Of a stretch of 13,080 bases of DNA, positions 1 to 6,157 are shown one piece after another; the first letter of the stretch is position 1, and each line of letters begins with the position of its first letter. This DNA comes from JBFKMV01 sp041629655 (lineage in GTDB: Bacteria; Acidobacteriota; Polarisedimenticolia; Polarisedimenticolales; Polarisedimenticolaceae). Position numbers and translations under genes: made by a program. The stretch spans positions 1 to 13,080 of the forward strand of contig JBFKMV010000149.1 of the NCBI GenBank assembly GCA_041629655.1, in the 5' to 3' direction. The notes under the pieces are model-generated. The model saw only the letters and a list, made by a program, of their open reading frames with translations, did no database searches and was not told the DNA's origin.

Positions 1-78
1 CGGTTGCGGGAGGAGCTGCTGGCGGCGGGGGAGCCGCGGGACGACGTGAGCGCGGTGGTGATCCGGAAGACGGGCTGA
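1..78 (+). CDS. C-terminal end of a probable SpoIIE/PP2C-family serine phosphatase (partial)
   Basis: Reading frame 1 is open from the window edge to a TGA at 76-78 and encodes 25 residues ending DDVSAVVIRKTG. A terminal Asp-Asp, then hydrophobic strand residues and a basic tail, is how SpoIIE/RsbU-type PP2C phosphatases usually end; the Asp pair belongs to the metal site and is followed by the last beta strand. These enzymes dephosphorylate anti-anti-sigma factors in partner-switching pathways. Only the tail is visible, so the family call rests on one short motif. Codon use matches the downstream genes. The stop is followed within 10 bases by a hairpin that may also end this transcript. Confidence 0.45.
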   Translation, partial: RLREELLAAGEPRDDVSAVVIRKTG

Positions 79-86
79 CGGGCACG

Positions 87-114
87 AAAAAGCCGCGACC
101 GAAGCCGCGGCTTT
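87..114 (-). terminator. Intrinsic terminator of tRNA-Asp, UUCG-capped
   Basis: On the minus strand a 9-bp perfect stem (AAAGCCGCG with CGCGGCTTT) is extended by a G-U wobble and a C-G pair that closes a UUCG tetraloop. A T5 run at 91-87 overlaps the 3' arm. It lies 13 bases after the tRNA-Asp CCA end, where a terminator is expected. In the plus direction the T-run is only three bases, so any termination of the phosphatase transcript would be weaker. Confidence 0.75.
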
Positions 115-126
115 CCATGTTGCGAA

Positions 127-204
<78 letters not shown>

Positions 205-219
205 GCGCGCAACCGGGGC

Positions 220-228
220 ATCCTAGCA
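220..228 (-). promoter_or_regulatory. Candidate extended -10 promoter of tRNA-Asp
   Basis: Minus-strand TGCTAGGAT fits the extended -10 form TGnTAnnnT and ends 16 bases before the tRNA 5' end, leaving a short leader. No convincing -35 is visible. The tRNA-Val gene has the same kind of element at almost the same distance. Confidence 0.45.
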
Positions 229-275
229 TCGGGGGTCGGGATCGGTCCAGAACGGCGCCGCGCGGGCCCGGCGCC

Positions 276-281
276 TATAAT
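276..281 (+). promoter_or_regulatory. Consensus -10 box (TATAAT) of the SMP-30-like gene
   Basis: A perfect TATAAT stands out in very GC-rich sequence. It predicts a start near 288 and a leader of about 37 bases before the ATG at 325. The region 17 bases upstream (CGGCGC) does not resemble a -35 box, so the promoter may depend on an activator or another sigma factor. Confidence 0.45.
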
Positions 282-324
282 CCCCGGCTCGATGCGCCTG
301 GGGCGAGCCGGGCCGGGGAGAGTC

Positions 325-1317
325 ATGAGCCTGCATTCCACCGATTCCCGCACGATCCGGCGGGTCCTGGCCGCGGCTGCCGCGGCGGGCCTGCTGCTGC
401 TGGCCGCGGCCTGCGGCGCCGGCTCCGGAGAGCAGGCCGGCGCCGGGGGGGCGGCCGAACCGGCGGCGTCCGGCCCCAATCCGCACCCCAAGGACGGCTT
501 CACCCTCGAGGGGGTGGGGTTCGCCACGCCGGAATCGGCGCTGCACGACGTCGAGGCCGATGTCTACCTGGTCTCCAACATCAACGGGGGGCCGTCGGCG
601 AAGGACGACAACGGGTTCATCTCCCGGGTCTCGCCGGACGGGACGCTGCTGGCGCTGAAGTGGATCGACGGGGCCGCCGGGGACGGCGTGACGCTCCACG
701 CGCCCAAGGGCATGGCGATCGTCGGGGGGAAGCTCTACGTGGCGGACCTCGACCGCGTGCGGATCTTCGACCGCGAGACGGGGGCGCCGGCGGGGGAGAT
801 CGCGATCGCGGGGTCCACGTTCCTCAACGACGTCGTGGCGGACGGCAAGGGCGGGATCTGGATCAGCGACAGCGGGATCCGGATCGACGACAGCGGCGTG
901 CAGCCCACGGGGACGGACGCGCTGTACCACGTCTCCGCCGACGGGGCGGTCAGGAGGGCCGCCGCCGGGAACATGCTCGCGCGGCCCAACGGGCTGGCGA
1001 TGTACGGCGACGCGCTGGTGATGGCGACGTTCGGGTCGAACCGGGTGCTGCTGTTCGACGGCTCGCGGCTGGGGCGGGTGTTCGGCGAGACGCCGGCGGG
1101 CTCGCTGGACGGGCTGGTGCTGGGGCCCGACGGGCGCCTGTTGGTCTCGAGCTGGGAGTCGGAGACGATCTACGTCGTCGACGGGCAGAAGGAGCCGTTC
1201 CCGATCGCCGACGGGCTGCCCGCGCCGGCGGACTTCGGGCTGGACGGCACGCGCTACATGCTGCTGGTGCCGCTGTTCAACGACGACAAGCTGGTGGTGC
1301 GGCCGTTGGGGGCGTGA
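325..1317 (+). CDS. SMP-30/gluconolactonase-like beta-propeller lipoprotein
   Basis: The 330-residue product begins with a basic segment (IRR), a hydrophobic stretch and a probable lipobox LAAAC, with Cys30 as the lipidated residue, so it should be anchored in a membrane facing the periplasm. From about residue 60 it reads as a six-bladed propeller with repeats such as VSPDGTLLA, LYVADLDR and GIWISDS. SMP-30 signature positions are present: Glu70 (TPES), Asn168 (LND), Asn222 (RPNG) and Asp262 (LDG), which match the metal and substrate ligands of lactonases of this fold. The natural substrate is unknown; a sugar lactone is only a family-level guess. The ATG at 325 is chosen because GGGGAG lies just upstream and the signal peptide follows at once. 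In-frame starts at 178 and 292 lie in the tRNA or lack such a site. It is convergent with the CBM48 gene. Confidence 0.8.
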   Translation: MSLHSTDSRTIRRVLAAAAAAGLLLLAAACGAGSGEQAGAGGAAEPAASGPNPHPKDGFTLEGVGFATPESALHDVEADVYLVSNINGGPSAKDDNGFISRVSPDGTLLALKWIDGAAGDGVTLHAPKGMAIVGGKLYVADLDRVRIFDRETGAPAGEIAIAGSTFLNDVVADGKGGIWISDSGIRIDDSGVQPTGTDALYHVSADGAVRRAAAGNMLARPNGLAMYGDALVMATFGSNRVLLFDGSRLGRVFGETPAGSLDGLVLGPDGRLLVSSWESETIYVVDGQKEPFPIADGLPAPADFGLDGTRYMLLVPLFNDDKLVVRPLGA

Positions 1318-1335
1318 CCGGGACGGCCCGCCCCC
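1308..1335. terminator. Weak hairpin between convergent genes
   Basis: GGGGGCG (1308-1314) pairs perfectly with CGCCCCC (1329-1335) around a 14-base loop, overlapping the stop codon of the SMP-30-like gene. It lies at the start of the 42-base gap between two convergent genes. There is no T-tract on either strand, so intrinsic termination is uncertain; it may only be a structured 3' end. Confidence 0.25.
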
Positions 1336-1359
1336 TCGGGTGGGTCGGTCGTCCGCTCG

Positions 1360-1659
1360 TTACTGCGTGGCCTCGGTGGACAGCACGCCGTTGCGTCCGC
1401 CGAACTCGTTCGGCCAGTAGGCGTCCGCGGCGTCGTCGTTGATCCAGCGCTGGCCGTCGACGCGGTAGCGGAACTGGTAGCGCGCGTCCTTGGGCAGGCG
1501 CACGCGGGTCTTGAACGGGCCGCGCTTGACGCGCTTCATGGCGATCGGCTGCCAGCCGTTGGACTCGCACACCAGCTCGACCTGCTCGGCGCCCTCGGCC
1601 TCGATCTCGAACGTGATCTCGCAATCGTCCTTGGTCTTGAAGAACCGCTTCTTCAACAT
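1360..1659 (-). CDS. Small isoamylase early-set / CBM48 (AMPK glycogen-binding-like) protein
   Basis: This 99-residue protein is a single early-set domain without signal peptide or enzyme module, so it should be cytoplasmic. It has the alternating strand pattern of CBM48: an N-terminal strand rich in Glu (CEITFEIEA), a Trp in SNGWQP (Trp36), and the core YQFRYRVDGQRWINDD. The last segment is the typical Y-x-F-x-Y-x-VDG-x-W signature of the glycogen-binding domain of AMPK beta subunits. Binding to glycogen or another alpha-glucan is inferred from the family. The start at 1659 is supported by GAGGAG nine bases upstream; longer in-frame forms run into the tRNA. Its 5' end is 69 bases from tRNA-Val on the same strand with no terminator or -10 between them, so the two may share a transcript. 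Confidence 0.82.
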   Translation of the reverse strand: MLKKRFFKTKDDCEITFEIEAEGAEQVELVCESNGWQPIAMKRVKRGPFKTRVRLPKDARYQFRYRVDGQRWINDDAADAYWPNEFGGRNGVLSTEATQ

Positions 1660-1728
1660 CTCGATTCTCTCCTCGTCGTTCGCACCGCCCCACCGGTCGT
1701 TCGGGCGGGCCGTCTCGTCGGTTGTGAA

Positions 1729-1805
1729 TGGTGGGCGGTACCGGACTCGAACCAGTGACACCCTGCGTGTAAGGCAGGTGCTCTAGCCAGCTGAGCTAAC
1801 CGCCC
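1729..1805 (-). tRNA. tRNA-Val (anticodon TAC)
   Basis: The reverse complement forms a full cloverleaf. The acceptor stem is GGGCGGT/ACCGCCC with discriminator A and an encoded CCA. The D-arm is GCTC/GAGC. The anticodon stem is CCTGC/GCAGG with loop CTTACAC, giving anticodon TAC. The T-arm carries TTCGAGT. No intrinsic terminator follows: the only nearby hairpin, CCGCCC/GGGCGG in the gap before the CBM48 gene, lacks a T-tract. Confidence 0.97.
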
Positions 1806-1822
1806 GCACGTTCAAGCGCAGC

Positions 1823-1831
1823 AGTATATCA
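1823..1831 (-). promoter_or_regulatory. Extended -10 promoter of tRNA-Val
   Basis: Minus-strand TGATATACT is a good extended -10 (TGn + TATACT). It ends 18 bases before the tRNA 5' end, predicting a leader of about 10 bases. No clear -35 hexamer lies 16-18 bases upstream. The same promoter could also drive the CBM48 gene downstream of the tRNA. Confidence 0.55.
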
Positions 1832-2024
1832 GAGCCCGATTCCCTCGCCCTTTTCGCCACATCCGGGCCGTCCCGGTCCCTTTTGTGGGTCCGCGCGGGC
1901 GTGAAACGACCGCCGCGGGCCGACTACGGGATCAAGGGGGCAGCAGCACAGGGTGCTGGAGGGCTCCGACACCGCACCCGTCGGGCCGTGGTTCCCGGAG
2001 TCTTCCGCGCCGAGGGAGGACGCC

Positions 2025-3371
2025 ATGAGAAAAGTCGCACTGATCGTCCTGATCACCGCGGTGTCCGCGTCCCAGGCTGCGGTCCTGACCGTCACCAGCA
2101 ACGACGACTCGGGGCCGGGCTGCCTGCGCGAGTGCATCGCCGACGCGTCGCCCGGAGACGAGATCCGGTTCGATCCGGGCCTGGACGGGCTGCCGATCGT
2201 GTTGACGAGCGGCGAGCTCGTGATCGACAAGAGCCTGACCATCACCGGCCGGGGTGTGGAGAACACGATCCTGGAGGGCAACCTGCTGGGCCGTGCGCTG
2301 TCGATCGAGGGGGCGGAGGTGACCGTCGTCATCTCCGGCGTAACCATCCGGAACGCCGGGGGCCCCGCGACCGAAGCGGGCGGTGGCATCTACAACCGCG
2401 CCACGCTGATCGTCAGCGACAGCACGATCACCGGCAACTCCGCGACACGGAAGGGCGGCGGGGTGTACAACGAGGGAAGGCTGGATCTCACCAACACCCA
2501 CGTCACCGCAAACCGGTCCGAGGCCCACGGCGGCGGCGTGTTCAACAACGGACGCTATCCGGTCCTGACTGTCGACCGCAGCACCATCAGCGGCAACGTC
2601 GCCGCGCTCTACGGCGGCGGCATCTACAACTGGGGCGCGCTGACCGTCACCGACAGCACCATCAGCGACAACTCCGCGACCGCGGGGGACGGCGGCGGCA
2701 TCTACACCGGGCCCTTCTGGGGGTGGCCGGCGCAGGTGATCCGCAGCACCATCAGCGGCAACTCCGCGGGCCACGGCGGAGGCGGGATCGGCAACTTCTG
2801 GGGTCGGCTGCAGGTCAGCAACAGCACCATCAGCGGCAACACGGCGGGCGCCGAGGGCGGCGGCGGGATCAGCAGCCTCTACGGCAACGTCACGGTCAGC
2901 CAGAGCACCGTGACCGCGAACGCCGCCACCGGCCCGGCGGCCGGCATCTCCTGCGGGAAGATGTCCCGGCTGGCGCTCGATCACAACGTGATCGCCAACG
3001 CGGGCCAGGATTGCGGCCTGTGTGGCGGGCCGCGCACTCCCGTGACCTCCAGCGGCTACAACCTGAACCGTGACGGGTCGTGCCCGGTGGACCATCCGAC
3101 CGACCGGAGCGCGATCGACCCGCTGCTCGGGCCGCTCCGCGACAACGGCGGTCCGACCTGGACGCACGTGCCGCTCGCGGGCAGCCCCGCGATCGATCGC
3201 GGCTGGTGCGATCCGGGCACCGACCAGCGCGGCGTGCCGCGCCCGCTCGACGGGGACCGCGACGGCGTGGCGATCTGCGACATCGGCGCGGTCGAGTACG
3301 TGCCGTACGAGCTCCGGTTCCTCGGCCCCACGGGCGAGACGATCGTGTTGCCGCCCGACGGGGAGGACTGA
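2025..3371 (+). CDS. Secreted right-handed beta-helix repeat protein (choice-of-anchor Q-like)
   Basis: The 448-residue protein starts with MRKVALIVLITAVSASQA, a clear signal peptide. Next comes the segment common at the start of secreted beta-helix proteins (TVTSNDDSGPGCLRECIADA; family members often read SLR-x-AI-x-A here). Residues from about 60 to 320 are beta-helix rungs with recurring GGGIYN and STISGNSA motifs of the polymorphic-membrane-protein/pectate-lyase-like type. The C-terminal part (YNLNRDGSC, GSPAIDRG, RGVPRPLDGDRDG, ICDIGAVEY) is the usual ending of choice-of-anchor Q proteins. No LPXTG, PEP-CTERM or autotransporter barrel is seen, so it is probably released or surface-associated by other means. 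The rungs give no catalytic assignment; adhesion or polysaccharide binding is possible. The ATG at 2025 follows GAGGGAGGA four bases upstream. The 219-base region before it holds the tRNA-Val promoter and a small hairpin (1944-1958), but no plus-strand promoter I can support. Confidence 0.85.
   Translation: MRKVALIVLITAVSASQAAVLTVTSNDDSGPGCLRECIADASPGDEIRFDPGLDGLPIVLTSGELVIDKSLTITGRGVENTILEGNLLGRALSIEGAEVTVVISGVTIRNAGGPATEAGGGIYNRATLIVSDSTITGNSATRKGGGVYNEGRLDLTNTHVTANRSEAHGGGVFNNGRYPVLTVDRSTISGNVAALYGGGIYNWGALTVTDSTISDNSATAGDGGGIYTGPFWGWPAQVIRSTISGNSAGHGGGGIGNFWGRLQVSNSTISGNTAGAEGGGGISSLYGNVTVSQSTVTANAATGPAAGISCGKMSRLALDHNVIANAGQDCGLCGGPRTPVTSSGYNLNRDGSCPVDHPTDRSAIDPLLGPLRDNGGPTWTHVPLAGSPAIDRGWCDPGTDQRGVPRPLDGDRDGVAICDIGAVEYVPYELRFLGPTGETIVLPPDGED
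2421..2921 (+). repeat. Intragenic repeats encoding beta-helix rungs
   Basis: An 18-base motif close to AGCACCATCAGCGGCAAC (Ser-Thr-Ile-Ser-Gly-Asn) recurs in frame at 2421, 2580, 2655, 2745, 2823 and 2904. Adjacent copies from 2580 on are 75-90 bases apart, which is 25-30 residues and about one helical rung. Copies at 2580, 2745 and 2823 are identical over the core; the others differ by a few bases. The intervening sequence is not conserved in the way a CRISPR would require. Confidence 0.8.
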
Positions 3372-3404
3372 CCCCGGGTCGGTCGAGCCCGGCGGCGGGC
3401 GGAA

Positions 3405-3413
3405 TGGTATGCT
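3405..3413 (+). promoter_or_regulatory. Extended -10 promoter of the CarboxypepD_reg-like gene
   Basis: TGGTATGCT fits TGnTAnnnT and predicts initiation near 3420, giving a leader of about 29 bases. That leader would begin almost directly with the UUCG hairpin at 3422-3435. Confidence 0.45.
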
Positions 3414-3421
3414 GGGAAGCC

Positions 3422-3435
3422 GGGTCTTCGGACCC
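3422..3435 (+). other. UUCG-tetraloop hairpin at the predicted mRNA 5' end
   Basis: GGGTC-TTCG-GACCC is a perfect 5-bp stem closed by the very stable cUUCGg tetraloop. It lies between the predicted transcription start (about 3420) and the Shine-Dalgarno GGAGG at 3439-3443, which it leaves free. It is probably a 5' stabilising structure, not a terminator, because no T-tract follows. Confidence 0.5.
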
Positions 3436-3448
3436 TGCGGAGGTGTTC

Positions 3449-4351
3449 GTGACGCGGCTTCCCGCTCCCTTGCTCGCTCTGCCGCTGCTGCTGCTGTCCG
3501 CCGCCGCGGCGGTCGCCCAGAACCCCGAAGAGGCGACGGCTCCGACGGTACCGGCGCCGGCCGCGCCGGCCGCGCCGGCGTCCCAGGAGGTCGGCGAGCC
3601 CGCGGCGCTCGACGTCGAGGCCGCGGGGCGCGCCACGCGCCTGCAGGGCATGGCCTACCTCGACCGCCGCCGCCGCGTCGTCGGCGCCTCGGTGCTGGTG
3701 GTGCCGGAGGGCAAACCCGACCGGGCCTACCTCACGAGCACCGACGGCAAGGGCCAGTTCCGGCTCGACGCGATCCCCGACGGCGAGTACCGGGTCGAGA
3801 TCCGCCGCGACGGGTTCCGGCCGGTGACCAAGAACAACGTCTCGCTGCGTTTCCCGTTCCGCGCGGTGGTCGAGGTGCCGATGGAGGAAGGGGCGACGGC
3901 ACCCGCCGGCCGGCAGGTCCCGGCCAGCGTGGGCAGCGGGGGCGGCGCGGCGATCAGCGGCCGGGTGCTGGACCCCTCGGGGCTCCCGATGAGCGAGGTC
4001 CCGGTGCGGCTGGTGCGCGGCGACGCGCTGTCCGATCCGCGCACCGTCCAGAGCGACCGCGACGGCCGCTTCGAGGTGCCGGACCTGCGTCCGGGCGCCT
4101 GGCAGGTCTCGGTGCTCGGCCTCGGCTACCTGCCGCTCCGCGTCGAGCTGGACCTGGGCGGCAAGGTCGAGCTGGTCAGCGTGCTGATCCCGCAGCCGGC
4201 GGACTACCGGCCGTCGCCGATCGACCTGCTGCCGCCGGAGCGCCTGATCCCGCCCGCGGTGCTGAGCCGGCCGCCGGCCGAGCTCGCGCCGGCACCTGCT
4301 TCGCCGCCTGCCGGCGAAGAGGCGACGAGCGCCGACTCGACCGGCGTCTGA
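3449..4351 (+). CDS. Exported protein with two carboxypeptidase regulatory-like domains
   Basis: The 300-residue product starts at a GTG preceded five bases upstream by GGAGG and opens directly into a signal peptide ending AVA|Q (cleavage after residue 23). An Ala/Pro-rich linker (about 28-60) leads to two beta-sandwich domains of the CarboxypepD_reg/CnaB-like type. The first is near 64-145 with TSTDGKGQFRLDAIPDGEY. The second is near 167-245 with SGRVLDPSGLP and SDRDGRFEVPDLRPGAW. The G-x-F-x-(L/V)-x-x-(I/L)-(P/R) core that identifies the fold is visible in both. A Pro-rich tail ends the protein. No peptidase or TonB-receptor module is attached, so it probably acts as a periplasmic or surface binding module; its partner is unknown. 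An upstream in-frame ATG at 3404 lies inside the -10 region and is rejected as the start. It is convergent with brnA, with eight bases between the stops. Confidence 0.8.
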   Translation: MTRLPAPLLALPLLLLSAAAAVAQNPEEATAPTVPAPAAPAAPASQEVGEPAALDVEAAGRATRLQGMAYLDRRRRVVGASVLVVPEGKPDRAYLTSTDGKGQFRLDAIPDGEYRVEIRRDGFRPVTKNNVSLRFPFRAVVEVPMEEGATAPAGRQVPASVGSGGGAAISGRVLDPSGLPMSEVPVRLVRGDALSDPRTVQSDRDGRFEVPDLRPGAWQVSVLGLGYLPLRVELDLGGKVELVSVLIPQPADYRPSPIDLLPPERLIPPAVLSRPPAELAPAPASPPAGEEATSADSTGV

Positions 4352-4359
4352 CGGCGGGC

Positions 4360-4635
4360 CTACCTCTTTCTTTTTTTCTTTTCCCCGTAACCGGGGAGTT
4401 CTTCCCGCAGCACGCGACGGAACGTATCCTCCAGCGACTCCCGCGTCGATTCCATGGTCTCGCGCAGCGCCCGGTTGATCAGCGTTTGATAGTTACCGCC
4501 CCCCGCGGCGTGCGCCTGAGCCCGGAACCACTCGAGGACGTCGTCGTCGATCCGGATCGTGATGCGGGTTTTTCCGGGCGGGGTCTTGAGGACCGCTCCC
4601 CGCTTGCCCTTGCTGAAGTCGTATTCCCTCTTCAT
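4360..4635 (-). CDS. brnA: BrnA-family antitoxin (ribbon-helix-helix)
   Basis: The 91-residue protein contains the BrnA signature: a short N-terminal toxin-contacting segment, the DNA-binding strand KTRITIRIDDDVLEWF (about 22-37), and helix YQTLINRALRETM (about 49-61). Family members neutralise BrnT by direct binding and repress their own promoter through the ribbon-helix-helix fold. The ATG overlaps the toxin stop by four bases (ATGA), so the two are translationally coupled, toxin first. The C-terminal extension after residue 62 is charged and ends KKKRKR, encoded by an A-rich tract that includes seven consecutive A. The basic tail could add non-specific DNA contact; that is inference. Confidence 0.88.
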   Translation of the reverse strand: MKREYDFSKGKRGAVLKTPPGKTRITIRIDDDVLEWFRAQAHAAGGGNYQTLINRALRETMESTRESLEDTFRRVLREELPGYGEKKKRKR

Positions 4636-4901
4636 CGCTCGCTCTCGTATCGCCGACGCTCACCGCTCGTGGCCCGCCGGGCGGAGATGATACGGAGGCG
4701 CTCGTCCCGCCACGTGTAGACGACGACCAGCAGGCGGCCGAGCGCATCCAGGCCCATCGTCACGAATCGTTGCTCATCCGCATCGTCGTCCCTCACGGTG
4801 ACCGCAAGGTCGTCATAAAGCGCCGACACGGCGTCCGCGAAATCGACGCCGTGCTTCTTCAAGTTCCCCGCGGCCTTGACCGGATCCCAGTCGAACTCCA
4901 C
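4632..4901 (-). CDS. brnT: BrnT-family toxin (RelE-fold ribonuclease)
   Basis: From a GTG start the 89-residue product begins VEFDWDPVKAAGNLKKHGVD, which matches the usual BrnT opening (EFEWD-x-x-KA-x-x-N-x-x-KHGV). It continues with LDALGRLLVVVYTWRDERLRIISARRAT and ERRRYE, the conserved C-terminal core with the Arg residues linked to activity in this family. BrnT toxins cleave RNA and inhibit translation; BrnA binds and inhibits them. The GTG at 4901 is preferred because the homology starts exactly there. No Shine-Dalgarno precedes it, and the predicted transcription start is only two to four bases upstream, so the message is probably leaderless or nearly so. It appears intact, with no frameshift. 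The upstream neighbour is the stop of the VWFA gene, 53 bases away. Confidence 0.88.
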   Translation of the reverse strand: MEFDWDPVKAAGNLKKHGVDFADAVSALYDDLAVTVRDDDADEQRFVTMGLDALGRLLVVVYTWRDERLRIISARRATSGERRRYESER

Positions 4902-4910
4902 GGGGACTTG

Positions 4911-4939
4911 AATATATGTACGAGTGTATGTACAGTCAA
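4911..4939 (-). promoter_or_regulatory. Sigma-70-type promoter of brnTA
   Basis: Minus-strand TTGACT (-35, 4934-4939), a 17-base spacer and TATATT (-10, 4911-4916) make the best promoter in the window. The expected start is near 4904, almost on the brnT GTG. The AT-rich composition contrasts sharply with its surroundings. Confidence 0.8.
4915..4933 (-). promoter_or_regulatory. Candidate BrnA operator: paired GTACATA sites
   Basis: Two direct copies of GTACATA (minus strand; plus-strand TATGTAC at 4927-4933 and 4915-4921) lie 12 bases apart within the spacer and overlap the -10. Paired short repeats are typical targets of ribbon-helix-helix dimers, and binding here would block RNA polymerase, giving BrnA autorepression. 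The assignment is inferred from position and repetition. Confidence 0.45.
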
Positions 4940-4954
4940 GGGCTCGAATGACGC

Positions 4955-6157
4955 TCAGTTGGCCGAGGCGGGCGGCACCCCGCCCTGGCCCGGAGCCCGC
5001 ACCGCGAAGTAGCCGCGCCGGGCGCGGATCTCCATCCCGGGCACGTTGCCCTCGACCCGGACCTTGATCCAGCGGCCGTCCCAGACCTCGTTGGCGGTGG
5101 AGTAGGTCAGGTAGTACTGCGTGCGCAGCTCCGCGGCGATGCGCTGGTACACGCCGGCCAGCTCGGCGGCCTCCTTGACGAAGAACGCGCGGCCGCCGGT
5201 GGTCTCCGAGAACTCCCTGAGCACGTTCTTGCGCGGGCCGCCGCCGGGACCGCCCCCGAGGCCGATGGCGTAGATGATGGCGTTGTTGCCCTTGGCCTCC
5301 TCGAGCACCCGCGCGTAGCCGAACTGGCTCGAGGTGTCCTCGCCGTCCGACAGCAGCACGATCGCCTTGCGCCCCTCGAGCTTGCCGATCTTGCGGTACG
5401 AGGCGTGGAGCGCGTCGTACAGCGACGTGGCCCCGATCGGCTCGGTGGAGGAGATCGCCTCCTCCAGCGCCTCGTGGTTTCCGGTCAGCTCCTGGATCAG
5501 GAACACCTTGTCGTCGAAGTCGATAACCAGCGCGCGGTCGTCGGGGCGCAGCGTCTTGACGAACTCGCCGGCGGCCTGGTGCACCTGCTCCATCTTGCCG
5601 CGCATCGAGCCCGAGGTGTCGAGCAGGATCGCCATCGTGATCGGCCGGTCCTCGGGATAGAAATCGATGATCTGCTGCGCGACCCCGTCCTCGAACACGT
5701 TGAACTGCTCGCGCGACAGGTCGGTGATCAGGTTGCCCTGCTTGTCGGTGGCGGTCAGCCACAGGATCACGCGGTTGACCCGCTCGAAGGCCGAGAAGTT
5801 GATCCGCCGCGTGATGATCGCGTCGCTGACGCTGATCCCCTCGCGGTGGTAGGCCACGGCGCGCACGATCCAGGACTTCGACGCCTCGCCGAAGTCGTGC
5901 TGGCACTCGAAGGGTGCCTCGCGGTCGATGAAGATCACGTCGTCGCCGACCAGGAACTCGACGCGGTCGAGGTCCTCGGGGCGCTCGATCTTGACCTCGG
6001 CGGCGATCTTGGTCTTGAGGAACACCACCTCCTGGTTCGCCGGCTCGGTGATCGAGATCGAGAAGCCGCGGCGCCGGGCGGCGTCCTGGGCGCTCGTCGC
6101 GGGCACCAGCAGACCGGCGGCCACGAGCGCCACGGCGAGCCATCTCAGGCGGTTCAT
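4955..6157 (-). CDS. Exported VWFA-related domain protein (Acidobacteria type)
   Basis: The 400-residue product has a signal peptide (MNRLRWLAVALVAAGLLV, likely cut after TSA at residue 23). An Ig-like segment (about 31-120) contains ISITEPANQEVVFLKTKIAAE. A linker strand region with LWLTATDKQGNLITDL and FNVFEDG is typical of the VWFA-related family described in Acidobacteria. The VWA domain (about 170-350) has a complete metal-ion site: Asp180-x-Ser182-x-Ser184 (DTSGSM), Thr244 (GATS) and Asp271 (SDGED), so metal-dependent ligand binding should be intact. A beta-rich tail with RARRGYFAV ends the protein. The start is supported by AAGGAG seven bases upstream, and its ATG overlaps the stop of the TPR gene (ATGA). 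Secreted VWA proteins usually act in protein-protein contact; the partner is not known, but the coupled TPR protein is an obvious candidate. Confidence 0.88.
   Translation of the reverse strand: MNRLRWLAVALVAAGLLVPATSAQDAARRRGFSISITEPANQEVVFLKTKIAAEVKIERPEDLDRVEFLVGDDVIFIDREAPFECQHDFGEASKSWIVRAVAYHREGISVSDAIITRRINFSAFERVNRVILWLTATDKQGNLITDLSREQFNVFEDGVAQQIIDFYPEDRPITMAILLDTSGSMRGKMEQVHQAAGEFVKTLRPDDRALVIDFDDKVFLIQELTGNHEALEEAISSTEPIGATSLYDALHASYRKIGKLEGRKAIVLLSDGEDTSSQFGYARVLEEAKGNNAIIYAIGLGGGPGGGPRKNVLREFSETTGGRAFFVKEAAELAGVYQRIAAELRTQYYLTYSTANEVWDGRWIKVRVEGNVPGMEIRARRGYFAVRAPGQGGVPPASAN

Noticed and set aside
2421..2921. CRISPR-like periodic repeats
   Set aside because: The repeats are in frame, encode a beta-helix motif, vary in spacing, and their intervals are related protein-coding rungs; no cas genes are present.
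3404..3448. ATG at 3404 as the start of the CarboxypepD_reg-like gene
   Set aside because: It lies within the extended -10 and before the predicted transcript start, and would put non-signal sequence ahead of a clean signal peptide. The GTG at 3449 has GGAGG at the right distance.
4363..4380. Programmed frameshift at the A7 run in brnA
   Set aside because: The run is not in the A-AAA-AAG phase needed for the classic -1 slippery site, and shifting so near the stop would change only the last residues.
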